A stretch of 64,000 nucleotides of DNA, taken from Limnohabitans sp. T6-5. Its GTDB lineage: Bacteria; Pseudomonadota; Gammaproteobacteria; Burkholderiales; Burkholderiaceae_C. Positions 1 to 7,842 of the stretch are shown here, piece by piece. Each line of letters begins with the position of its first letter. Positions within the stretch are counted from its first letter, which is position 1. The stretch is from positions 248,001-312,000 of the forward strand of contig NZ_NERV01000003.1 of the NCBI RefSeq assembly GCF_003063315.1. The letters run 5' to 3'. Made by a program: the position numbers and the translations under genes. The notes under the pieces were generated by a model. The model ran no database searches, was not told the origin of the DNA, and saw only the letters and a program-made list of their open reading frames with translations.

Positions 1-578
1 AAGAGCGAGGTGATGACTGGCCCCGGCGAGATGGCCCCCATGCGGATGCCGTGCTTGAACACCTGTCGGCGCGTGGTCTGCACAAAACAATCGATGGCCC
101 ATTTGCTCGACGCATAGACTGGCTCCCAAGGTGTGGGGAAATGCGCCGCAAGGGAGCTGGTCACAATGATGTCGCCGGCACCGCGCCCGATCATGTGCGG
201 CAGCACGCCGCGCACGTTCTTCATCACCACGTTGACGTTCAGGTGGAGCATGCGGTCGATGGCCTCGTCTGTCGCATCCACCAGATCACCGCCCACATAC
301 AGGCCCGCGTTGGCATGGAAGATGTCCAGCCGCCCGGCCAATGCCAGGATGCGCTCGGGCATGGCCGCGCATTGCGCCGGGTCCAGCAGGTCAAGCACCA
401 GCGGCAAAGCGCTGGCCCCCAGCGTGGCGCAGGCTTTGTCCAGTGCCACGCTGTCACGGTCGACCAGCACCACGGTCGCGCCCGCGTTGACCATGGCCTG
501 CGCGCTGGCAAACCCGATGCCTGATGCCGCGCCAGTGACGGCAGCGACCTGGCCGCTCAGAGGATGTGTGGGGTTCAT
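1..578 (-). CDS. Ribitol 2-dehydrogenase-like short-chain dehydrogenase (C-terminus off the window)
   Basis: The minus-strand frame opens at the ATG at 578 and runs off the left edge with about 192 codons visible. The N-terminus carries the Rossmann motif TGAASGIG (about residues 15-22), an HANAG motif in place of the usual NNAG, and the catalytic YASSK. HANAG and the segment WEPVYASSKWA are what I recall from Klebsiella-type ribitol dehydrogenases (ribitol to D-ribulose, NAD-dependent, cytosolic). It lies 30 bp downstream of smoK in the same direction, so it is probably the last visible gene of the polyol-uptake operon and oxidises the imported polyol. Substrate specificity within polyols is inferred; a generic SDR is the fallback. 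Confidence 0.82.
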   Translation of the reverse strand, partial: MNPTHPLSGQVAAVTGAASGIGFASAQAMVNAGATVVLVDRDSVALDKACATLGASALPLVLDLLDPAQCAAMPERILALAGRLDIFHANAGLYVGGDLVDATDEAIDRMLHLNVNVVMKNVRGVLPHMIGRGAGDIIVTSSLAAHFPTPWEPVYASSKWAIDCFVQTTRRQVFKHGIRMGAISPGPVITSL

Positions 579-608
579 GGTGTCGTGCTCTTGAAAAGAG
601 AAAAGGGT

Positions 609-1673
609 TCAGGCCAGGGCGGCAGCCACGGCGCTGGGGTTGTGTCGGACCACGCGGCCGCTGTTGTCAAACCAGTGGGCGTGCTCAGTCGCCACATCCA
701 GCGTGACCGGGTTGCCCGCGACCAGTGGGGTGCGCTCGCTCAGGCGAGCCACCAACGTGGCCCCTTCAGGCGTGCTGACGTAGACCAGGGTTTCAGCGCC
801 CAGCGCTTCCACCAGGTCCACACGGCCCGCAATACCGCCTTGCCCTTGGGGGCGCAGCAACACGGCTTCAGGTCGCAAGCCAATGGAACCACCCATGGCC
901 CCTGCGGGCGCGATCTGCTGCACCACGGGCGGCAACTTATCCAGCGGCACCACGTTCATCTGCGGCGTGCCGATGAACTGCGCCACAAACTGGTTTGCCG
1001 GGCGGTCATACAGCTCCAGCGGCGTGCCCACTTGTTCGATCTGGCCATCGCGCAGCACCACCACGCGGTCGGCCAGCGTCATGGCCTCGACCTGGTCGTG
1101 CGTCACATAGATGGTGGTCGCGCCCAGGTCGCGGTGCAGTTTGGCGATTTCCACGCGGGTCTGCCCGCGCAGCGCGGCGTCCAGGTTGGACAGCGGCTCG
1201 TCAAACAAAAACACCTTGGGTGCACGCACAATGGCGCGGCCAATCGCCACGCGCTGGCGTTGCCCGCCCGAGAGGTCTTTGGGGGTGCGGTTCAGGTAGG
1301 CCGTGAGGTTCAGGATGGCGGCCGCACGCTCGACTTTTTCTTGGATCACGTCGGTGGCCACCTTGGCCAGCTTGAGCGCAAAGCTCATGTTCTCGAACAC
1401 GCTCATGTGCGGGTACAGCGCATAACTCTGGAACACCATGGCCAGGTCGCGCTGGCTGGACGGCAGGTGCGTGATGTCGCGGCCTTCCAGGCTCAGTTTG
1501 CCGCCGTCGATCTGCTCCAGCCCGGCAATCAGGCGCAGCAAAGTGGATTTGCCACAGCCCGAGGGCCCGACAAAGACGATGAACTCGCCCGGCTCGATGG
1601 CCAGGTCAATACCCTTGATGGCGCGGTGCTCGCCAAAGAATTTTTCGATGCCCTGAAGTTGGAGATAAGCCAT
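609..1673 (-). CDS. smoK: Polyol (sorbitol/mannitol-type) ABC importer ATPase, MalK family
   Basis: This 354-residue ATPase energises uptake through the two adjacent permeases. Visible motifs are Walker A GPSGCGKST (36-44), signature LSGGQRQR (134-141), Walker B VFLFDEP (154-160), an H-loop THD near 191-193, and a C-terminal MalK/TOBE-type extension. I start it at ATG 1673 (MAYLQLQG) because the longer frame begins at a TTG and adds residues unlike the family. It lies 25 bp after the permease gene in a minus-strand smoE-F-G-K order typical of Rhodobacter-type polyol transporters. Naming follows the binding protein; another polyol could be the true substrate. Confidence 0.9.
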   Translation of the reverse strand: MAYLQLQGIEKFFGEHRAIKGIDLAIEPGEFIVFVGPSGCGKSTLLRLIAGLEQIDGGKLSLEGRDITHLPSSQRDLAMVFQSYALYPHMSVFENMSFALKLAKVATDVIQEKVERAAAILNLTAYLNRTPKDLSGGQRQRVAIGRAIVRAPKVFLFDEPLSNLDAALRGQTRVEIAKLHRDLGATTIYVTHDQVEAMTLADRVVVLRDGQIEQVGTPLELYDRPANQFVAQFIGTPQMNVVPLDKLPPVVQQIAPAGAMGGSIGLRPEAVLLRPQGQGGIAGRVDLVEALGAETLVYVSTPEGATLVARLSERTPLVAGNPVTLDVATEHAHWFDNSGRVVRHNPSAVAAALA

Positions 1674-1698
1674 GGTGTGAGTGATCGCGATGAAGGGT

Positions 1699-2529
1699 TT
1701 ACTTGACGGCGCCAAAGGTCAGGCCTTGCACCAATTGCTTTTGGCTGAACCAGCCGAAGACGACGATGGGGGCAATCGCCATGAGGGACGCGGCCGACAG
1801 CTTGGCCCAGAACAGGCCTTCGGGGCTGGAGTAGCTGGCGATCAATGTGGCCAGCGTGCCGCCCTTGGCGGCCGTCAGGTTCAGGCTCCAGAAGGCTTCG
1901 TTCCAGCTGAGCACCAGGCACAGCAAACCGGTGGAAGCCAGCCCGCCCAAAGCCAGCGGCAGCAGCACCATGCGCACTTCTTGCCAGAGCGTGGCACCGT
2001 CCATGCGGGCCGCTTCCAGAATCTCGTGCGGGATGTCCTTGAAGTGCGAATACAGCATCCACACCATGATGGGCAAGTTGGACAGTGTGAACACGATGAT
2101 CAGCGCGAGCTGCGAGTCGAGCAGTTGGCTTTTTTGGGCCAGCACATACACCGGCACCAGCGCCCCCACGGCGGGCATCATCTTGGTGGACAACATCCAC
2201 ATCAGGATGTCCTTGGTGTACTTGCCCTTGAAAAACGCCATCGCATAGGCCGCAGGCGCGGCGATCATCAAGCCCAGCAAAGTCGACACCACGCTGGTGA
2301 TGACCGAGTTCTTGGCATAGAGCAAATAGTCACTGCGCTCTTGCACTTCGTGGAAGTTGTCCAGCGTGGGCGTGAAGAAAAATTCTGGCGGCACGGCAAT
2401 GGCCTGCAACTCGGTCTTGAACGCCGTGAGCAACAACCAGCCCAGCGGAAAGAACAGCAGCAAAGCCACGCTCCAGGCGGCCAGGGTGCGCACAAGGTAT
2501 GCGGGGGTCAGGATGGAAAGTCTGGACAT
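1699..2529 (-). CDS. smoG: Polyol ABC importer inner-membrane permease (second permease)
   Basis: A 276-residue permease with an N-terminal membrane segment (about residues 14-34) and several further hydrophobic helices. The cytoplasmic EAA coupling loop reads EAARMDGATLWQEV, which docks on the ATPase. The ATG at 2529 (MSRLSILTP) is preferred over an upstream in-frame TTG at 2562, because the ATG leaves a 10-bp gap after the preceding permease whereas the TTG would overlap it. It belongs to the MalG-like permease family and pairs with the upstream permease as a heterodimer. Confidence 0.9.
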   Translation of the reverse strand: MSRLSILTPAYLVRTLAAWSVALLLFFPLGWLLLTAFKTELQAIAVPPEFFFTPTLDNFHEVQERSDYLLYAKNSVITSVVSTLLGLMIAAPAAYAMAFFKGKYTKDILMWMLSTKMMPAVGALVPVYVLAQKSQLLDSQLALIIVFTLSNLPIMVWMLYSHFKDIPHEILEAARMDGATLWQEVRMVLLPLALGGLASTGLLCLVLSWNEAFWSLNLTAAKGGTLATLIASYSSPEGLFWAKLSAASLMAIAPIVVFGWFSQKQLVQGLTFGAVK

Positions 2530-2539
2530 GGGCGAGGTC

Positions 2540-3412
2540 TTATTTGTCGAGGTTTTTGCCAACCATGCGGATCATGAACACAGCAGCGATGTTGGCCAGC
2601 ACGACCGCAAACAACGCACCGGCCGAAGCCACACCAGCGTCAAAGTTGAGCAGCGCCTGCTTGAAGATCAGAAACGCCACGTTGGTGCTGGCGTCACCTG
2701 GGCCACCGCCGGTGGTGGTGTAAATCTCGGCAAACACGCTGAGCAAAAAGATCAGCTCGATCATGACGACCACCGCCACCGAGCGGCCCAGGTGCGGCAG
2801 GTACAGGTAACGCAGTTGTTGGCCGTAATGGGCACCGTCCATGCGCGAGGCTTCGAGCTGCTCGCGGTCCATGCTTTGCAGCGCAGTCATGAAAATCAGC
2901 GTGGCAAACGGCAGCCATTGCCAGGCCACCATGACGATCACCGACAGCAAGGGCCAGTCGGTCAGCCAGTCCACCGGCGTCAGGCCAAAGAAGATCCAGA
3001 CCTGCGCCAGCACGCCATAAATCGGGTTCATCATCATGTTTTTCCACAGCAGTGCATTGACCGTGGGCATGACAAAGAAGGGAGAAATCAGCAGCACCCG
3101 CACCAGGCCACGCCCGGCAAAGGGTTCGTTGATCAGCAAGGCAATCGCCACGCCCAGCACCACGGTGATGGCGATCACGCTGCCCAGCAGCAGCAAAGTG
3201 TTGCCAACTGCGGTCGAAAAAGACGGGTCGGTGATGAAGTATTCGAAGTTGTCCAAGCCTGCGAAGCCGGTCACGTCGGGCTGGAGCAAGTTGTAGCGGA
3301 TGAGGCTGAAATAAATCGTCATCACCAGCGGCACGATCATCCACAGGAAAAGCGTGGCCACGGCAGGCGTGAGCAGCAAACGGGGCAGCAGTTGGGGACG
3401 AGGGCGGTTCAT
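2540..3412 (-). CDS. smoF: Polyol ABC importer inner-membrane permease (first permease)
   Basis: A 290-residue MalF/UgpA-type permease with about six hydrophobic segments; the first follows a short Arg/Pro-rich cytoplasmic N-terminus (MNRPRPQLLPRLL). The EAA-type loop is EASRMDGAHYGQQLRYLYLP. It is the second gene of the operon after the binding protein, separated by 122 bp that contain a stem-loop. Function in polyol import is inferred from the neighbouring SmoE-like binding protein and from family order. Confidence 0.9.
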   Translation of the reverse strand: MNRPRPQLLPRLLLTPAVATLFLWMIVPLVMTIYFSLIRYNLLQPDVTGFAGLDNFEYFITDPSFSTAVGNTLLLLGSVIAITVVLGVAIALLINEPFAGRGLVRVLLISPFFVMPTVNALLWKNMMMNPIYGVLAQVWIFFGLTPVDWLTDWPLLSVIVMVAWQWLPFATLIFMTALQSMDREQLEASRMDGAHYGQQLRYLYLPHLGRSVAVVVMIELIFLLSVFAEIYTTTGGGPGDASTNVAFLIFKQALLNFDAGVASAGALFAVVLANIAAVFMIRMVGKNLDK

Positions 3413-3492
3413 GGGGGCAATCTCTCAATAGACCGGAAAGTGTGCCGCCCGGTCAACCCGCAGCGGCACACCCATCAAACCAGCAACGGTTT

Positions 3493-3523
3493 GGGTGGGT
3501 GAGCTCAGTCAGTCAGCCCACCC
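3493..3523 (-). promoter_or_regulatory. Stem-loop between binding-protein and permease genes
   Basis: GGGTGGG at 3493-3499 pairs with CCCACCC at 3517-3523 across a 17-nt loop, just downstream of the smoE stop codon on the minus strand. There is no T-run after it, so it resembles the mRNA-stabilising or attenuating hairpins often found after the highly expressed binding-protein gene of ABC operons rather than a full terminator. The role is inferred; the pairing is seen. Confidence 0.45.
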
Positions 3524-3534
3524 GTTTGACCGGC

Positions 3535-4842
3535 TTACTTGTAGTAACCGGCTTTCTTCATTTCACGGTCAGCAGCCACTTGGCTGGCCTTCAGAGCCGC
3601 GTCCACGGTGGACTTGCCCGACAAGGCGGCGCTCATTTGCTGACCCACAGCGATGCCAATGGCCTGGAACTCGGGGATGGCCGCGAACTGCACACCCACA
3701 TACGGGCTCTTGGGCAAAGTGGAATCGTTCGGGTTGGCCGAGTCGATGGCGGTCTTCTCAGCCGATGCAAAGCGTGCAGCCTTCACGAACTCGGCGTTGG
3801 CATAGGTGCTCTTGCGGGTGCCGGTGGGCACGGTGCCCCAGCCGTTGGTCTTGCCCACCAGGTTGATGTAGTCCTTGGACGTGGCCCAGCTGACAAACTT
3901 TTGCGCCGCGTCCACTTTCTTGGAACCCGCAGGAATGGCCAGTGACCAAGCCCACAGCCAGTTGGCCCCTTTGGGGGTGTTCATGGTGGGGGCTTGTGCA
4001 AAGGCCATCTTGTCAGCCACTTTGGACTGCTTGGGGTCGCTCACAAACGAAGCGGCGATGGTCGCGTCGATCCACATGCCGCACTTGCCTGAGTTGGTCA
4101 GCGCCAGGATTTCGTTGAAGCTGTTGGCCGACGAGCCGGGAGGGCCGTAGTTCTTCAGCAGGTCCACATAGAAGTTGATCGCTTCTTTCCAGGGCTTGGA
4201 TTCCAACTGGGGTTTCCAGTTCATGTCAAACCACTGACCGCCAAAGGTGTTGACCAAGGTGGTCAGGAAGGCCATGTTGTCGCCCCAGCCGGGCTTGCCG
4301 CGCAGGCAAATGCCGTACACGCCGTTCTTGGGGTCATGCATTTTGGCGGCCAGATCCTTGATTTGGGGCCAAGTAGGGCGCTCGGGCACTTGCACACCCG
4401 CTTTGTCAGCCAAGTCCTTGCGGTACATCAGCATCGAGCTTTCGCCGTAGAAGGGGGCTGCAAACAACTTGCCGTCCACGCTCAGGCCGTTGCGCATGGC
4501 GGGCAGCAGGTCGTCCACGTCATAGGCGGCGTCGGTCTTGAGTTCTTGCAGCCAGCCTTTTTTGCCCCAGATCGGGGTTTCGTACATGCCAATCGTCATC
4601 ACGTCGAACTGACCGCCCTTGGTGGCGATGTCGGTGGTCACGCGCTGACGCAGCACGCCTTCTTCCAAAGTGACCCACTTGAGTTTGATGTCGGGGTTGG
4701 CCTGTTCAAAATTTTTGGACAGTTTTTGCATCTCGATCATGTGCCCGTTGTTGACGGTGGCGATCACGAGTTCGGTGGCGGCTTGGGCCATGCCTGCGCT
4801 GAACAGCGAGGCGGCGAGGACTGAAGCGAAGCGGAATTTCAC
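3535..4842 (-). CDS. smoE: Polyol (sorbitol/mannitol) ABC importer periplasmic binding protein
   Basis: A 435-residue binding protein. The first about 21 residues (MKFRFASVLAASLFSAGMAQA) form a Sec signal peptide with cleavage expected after AQA. The mature start, ATVNNGHMIEMQKLSKNFEQ, and the segments LRQRVTTDIATKGGQFDVMTIG and APFYGESSMLMYRKDL are highly characteristic of SmoE/MtlE polyol-binding proteins as I remember them. It heads the operon. Upstream lies a 350-bp intergenic region divergent from the stress-protein gene. The exact ligand (sorbitol, mannitol, ribitol or arabitol) cannot be read from the sequence; the ribitol-dehydrogenase-like gene downstream hints at a pentitol. Confidence 0.92.
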   Translation of the reverse strand: MKFRFASVLAASLFSAGMAQAATELVIATVNNGHMIEMQKLSKNFEQANPDIKLKWVTLEEGVLRQRVTTDIATKGGQFDVMTIGMYETPIWGKKGWLQELKTDAAYDVDDLLPAMRNGLSVDGKLFAAPFYGESSMLMYRKDLADKAGVQVPERPTWPQIKDLAAKMHDPKNGVYGICLRGKPGWGDNMAFLTTLVNTFGGQWFDMNWKPQLESKPWKEAINFYVDLLKNYGPPGSSANSFNEILALTNSGKCGMWIDATIAASFVSDPKQSKVADKMAFAQAPTMNTPKGANWLWAWSLAIPAGSKKVDAAQKFVSWATSKDYINLVGKTNGWGTVPTGTRKSTYANAEFVKAARFASAEKTAIDSANPNDSTLPKSPYVGVQFAAIPEFQAIGIAVGQQMSAALSGKSTVDAALKASQVAADREMKKAGYYK

Positions 4843-5192
4843 AAGGGTCTCCTGATAGGGGTGGGATTCGAGTGCAACGGTTGGTTCAACCGTGGGGGAA
4901 TTCTGACGATGAACGGCTTCATGATTTATACAAAAATCGCCTCAACATGTACTTTAATGCGCGGGATGATCGGGATTTACCCCGATATGTGAGGCAAAGT
5001 TTGTGTGAAGCGTCTTCATGCGGGGGAATGGCTATGACCCAAGGCGCTGCGCGCTGGGGGAAACGGGTTGCTGCCACACACAAGGCGGGCGTGGAGCGCT
5101 GGTTCATGCGGCTGTTCATGACCCAGCTCAAGTTGTGTTCTGTCTGCGGTCTGTAAATTGATCTTTTGTTTGACCCACGCAAGGAGCACCTT
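4843..5192. promoter_or_regulatory. Divergent intergenic region with one inverted repeat
   Basis: This 350-bp gap separates smoE (minus) from the stress-protein gene (plus) and must hold both promoters. The clearest element is ATCGGG at 4969-4974 facing CCCGAT at 4981-4986 with a 6-bp spacer, a possible operator or stem-loop. A 94-codon open frame at 4872-5156 has no protein-like character and is not called. No polyol-operon regulator gene is visible in the window, so the regulator is unknown. Confidence 0.35.
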
Positions 5193-5615
5193 ATGAAAAT
5201 TTTGTTGGCGGTTGACGGCAGTTCTTACACCAAAAAAATGCTGGCCTATCTGGTCACGCACAGTGAACTTTTCAGCGTGGACAACAGCTACACCCTGCTG
5301 ACGGTGCAGCCCCAGTTGCCGCCCCGTGCGCGGGACGTGGTGGGCAAAGAGGTGGTGGCCGACTTCCACCGCGAAGAGTCTGAAAAAGTGATCGCCCCTG
5401 TGGCCACTTTTCTGACCCGTCATGGCATCAATGCCCAAAGCATGTCCAAGGTGGGCCATGCCGGCGAAATCATTTCAAAAACTGCCGAATCCGGAAAGTT
5501 TGATCTGGTGGTGATGGGCTCGCACGGGCATGGCACGCTGGGCAATCTGGTCATGGGCTCAGTAGCGACCCAAGTGCTGGCCAATTGCAAGGTGCCGCTG
5601 CTGCTGGTGCGCTGA
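5193..5615 (+). CDS. Universal stress protein, UspA family
   Basis: A 140-residue single-domain Usp. The N-terminus KILLAVDGS and the C-terminal nucleotide-binding signature GSHGHGTLGNLVMGSVATQVL (Gly-x2-Gly-x9-Gly-Ser pattern) indicate an ATP-binding UspA-like fold. The start is fixed by the strong ribosome site AAGGAG seven bases before ATG 5193; the in-frame upstream codons are unlike the family. It is monocistronic, divergent from the polyol operon. Cytosolic stress-response roles are known for the family; the specific role is unknown. Confidence 0.93.
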   Translation: MKILLAVDGSSYTKKMLAYLVTHSELFSVDNSYTLLTVQPQLPPRARDVVGKEVVADFHREESEKVIAPVATFLTRHGINAQSMSKVGHAGEIISKTAESGKFDLVVMGSHGHGTLGNLVMGSVATQVLANCKVPLLLVR

Positions 5616-5700
5616 GCGTGGACTGGTCAGCTGCGCATGGCGTGGCTGAAAGGGTGGGGTGGCGCATGATGGGCCTCGGTGCACAAGCCCCCCGTGAATC

Positions 5701-5838
5701 GCTTGCCACGTATTGGCGCAGCACGCTGTCCATGCGTGACTGCCATCCATCACCTGTGGACTGGAAATGCACCAGCACCTTTGAGCTGTAGCGCACGAAC
5801 ACCAGCTGTTTTTTTGATTGGCTGGGGATGACAAAACT
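5701..5838 (-). pseudogene. BrnA-like (DUF4415) antitoxin C-terminal remnant
   Basis: In one minus-strand frame, residues FSFVIPSQSKKQLVFVRYSS followed by KVLVHFQSTGDGWQSRMDSV and LRQYVAS match the C-terminal ribbon-helix-helix signature of BrnA antitoxins, in which I recall V-x-RYS-x-EVL-x-x-F and GWQTRM-x-x-x-LR-x-YV. No start codon of its own, no native stop after YVAS and no BrnT toxin are visible; the frame simply runs on. It directly abuts the broken membrane-protein gene at 5880-6584, so both look like decay products. The family match is from memory and the fragment is short. Confidence 0.5.
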
Positions 5839-5879
5839 GAACGTACTTTCAATGAACCCGTCATGCGTTGGGTGCTGGC

Positions 5880-6584
5880 GTATTGAATGACTTCGCCGAT
5901 GGACTTTGCGCCTGGCGCACAGGCGGCCACGGCCGCACCGATCACGACGAGGAAGACGGCAGTTGCTGCAAAGGGCAGTCCGGTGCGCCGCAAAGTGCTT
6001 GACAACCAATCCTGAGGCTCTTGCCCTCGGAGATGGCGAACAAGGGCTTAAGAAAGCGCCCCATCGACCAGTACCTCCGCAAACAGGGTGGGGGCGAGGT
6101 AGACAACATAGAGGCAGGCGAGGGCCATCGCGATGGCGGTGCCGACGACCAATATGATGACCCAGAGCGGCAGGGACAACTCGTCAGTATCGGCCATTGA
6201 ACTGACGGAATCACCCACTGCACCCAAATGTGAAGAAAAGGTCGATTCAAGTACCGTTGTTTCTCCGTCCAAGGAGCCTGTAGCACCTCCGCCTCCAAAA
6301 TCCCCACCCCCGCCACTCTTGATGTCGGGCAAACCCGTGGACGATCTCGGGCTGGGAAGCGTGTGTGTCCAATCGGGAAAGTCGAGGCAGTCTTCAGCCT
6401 TTGTATGCAACCAAAGCCAGATGAAGAAAAGAAAGAACAAATAGGCCATCGCCAGCGCCAAGGGGTAGCGGACTGCCATTGCCTCCACGCCCAGCTGCAA
6501 CATGGCAAATGACGACAGCAGACCCACCCCACCCGTGAGGGCAACGATCAGCGTCATTTGTAGCCTGGGGAAAGAATCCCGCAT
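5880..6584 (-). pseudogene. Membrane protein of unknown function, interrupted by an in-frame TAA
   Basis: The minus-strand frame from ATG 6584 has hydrophobic segments near residues 10-35 and 38-60, a Gly-rich linker (SGGGGDFGGGG), and another transmembrane helix before a TAA at 6048-6050. Beyond that TAA the same frame continues without shift as ALVRHLRGQEPQDWLSSTLR followed by a further hydrophobic helix and the tail APGAKSIGEVIQ. That continuation looks like genuine coding sequence of the same polypeptide (DGALS-x-ALVRHLRG), suggesting a Tyr or similar codon mutated to TAA. Function is unknown. Either ATG 6584 or ATG 6557 could be the start. Confidence 0.6.
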
Positions 6585-6673
6585 CTAAAAGGCCATCTCC
6601 CCCAATTTCCCACAACCCCCCCGTTCAAAAAATTCACGCGACCGCCAAAGGACGGGGGTTACCATCCTTGCCC

Positions 6674-7831
6674 ATGGAAGTTCAACTCAATTCCCTCATC
6701 GACCCCGTCCGCCAGGCGGGTGCGGATGGCTGCGTGCTGCGCTTGCGTGGCGGTGGCAGCAAAGATTTTTGGGGCCAAAGCCTGACGGGCGATGTGCTCG
6801 ACACCCGCGCTTACCGGGGCATCGTCAGTTACGAGCCCAGCGAGTTGGTGGTCACTGCCCGCTGCGGCACGCCGCTGGCCGAGTTGGAAGCCGCTTTGGC
6901 CGAAAAAGGCCAGTGCCTGGCCTTTGAGCCGCCGCACTTTGGCCCTGGCGCTACGGTGGGCGGCATGGTGGCCGCTGGCCTGAGCGGCCCGGCCCGTGCC
7001 ACCGCTGGCGCTGTGCGCGACTATGTTTTGGGTGCGCGCTTCATCAACGGCCTGGGCGAGCACCTGACCTTTGGCGGTCAGGTCATGAAAAACGTGGCGG
7101 GTTACGACGTGAGCCGCTTGATGGCGGGCAGCTGGGGCACGTTGGGTTTGATCACCGAAGTCAGCCTCAAGGTGCTGCCCGTGGCCCCGGCCGAGGCCAC
7201 GCTCATGTGCGCGGGTCTGCCGCAAAAAACGGCGCTCGACTTGTTGCATCGCTGGGGCGGTCAGCCCCTGCCGCTGAACGCCAGCGCCTGGGTGCGCGAC
7301 ACCACGGCCCAGCCGGTGGCCGACTATTTGTTTGTGCGCTTGCGTGGCGCGGTGGCGGCGGTGCAGTCGGCCACGACCCGCATGACGGCCGATGCCGCCG
7401 CCTTGGGTGCACAAGTCACCGTGATGGACAAGGCCGAAGCCGCTGCCGACTGGCGGGCCAGCGGTGAGCAAACCTTGCAATTCTTTGAGGCGCCCGCGCC
7501 CGACGCTTGCCTGTGGCGCTTGTCGCTGCCGCAAACCGCGCCGGTGTTGGACTTGCCCGGTCTGGACCACCCTGCGGAATACATCGAGTGGCAAGGCGCG
7601 CAGCGTTGGCTGTGGGCTCCGGCCTCGGCGGCGGTGCCGCTGCGCGAGTTGGCGCAATCGGTGGGTGGTCATGCCAGCTTGTTCCGTGCCAGTGCCGTTC
7701 ATGCCGAGGTGGACAAAACCGCCGGTGTGAACACCCCGTTGGACGCCGTGCAAGACCGCATTCAGCGACAACTGCAACAACAGTTCGACCCGAAAGGCGT
7801 GTTCGCCACCGGCCGCTTGCACCCACTCTGA
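6674..7831 (+). CDS. glcE: Glycolate oxidase FAD-binding subunit GlcE
   Basis: A 385-residue FAD-binding protein of the FAD-linked oxidase fold. Diagnostic segments are LRGGGSKDFWG near residue 25, ARCGTPLAELEAALAEKGQ, FGPGATVGGMVAAGLSGP and MKNVAGYDVSRLMAGSWGTL. With GlcD and GlcF it oxidises glycolate to glyoxylate at the membrane. I start at ATG 6674 (MEVQLNSL) instead of the TTG two codons upstream. glcF follows after 11 bp. The usual glcD partner is not adjacent: the upstream neighbour is a divergent pseudogene. Confidence 0.93.
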   Translation: MEVQLNSLIDPVRQAGADGCVLRLRGGGSKDFWGQSLTGDVLDTRAYRGIVSYEPSELVVTARCGTPLAELEAALAEKGQCLAFEPPHFGPGATVGGMVAAGLSGPARATAGAVRDYVLGARFINGLGEHLTFGGQVMKNVAGYDVSRLMAGSWGTLGLITEVSLKVLPVAPAEATLMCAGLPQKTALDLLHRWGGQPLPLNASAWVRDTTAQPVADYLFVRLRGAVAAVQSATTRMTADAAALGAQVTVMDKAEAAADWRASGEQTLQFFEAPAPDACLWRLSLPQTAPVLDLPGLDHPAEYIEWQGAQRWLWAPASAAVPLRELAQSVGGHASLFRASAVHAEVDKTAGVNTPLDAVQDRIQRQLQQQFDPKGVFATGRLHPL

Positions 7832-7842
7832 GGCGAATCGTC

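Noticed and set aside
4872..5156. 94-codon plus-strand frame
   Set aside because: No ribosome site or protein-like sequence; it sits in the divergent promoter region.
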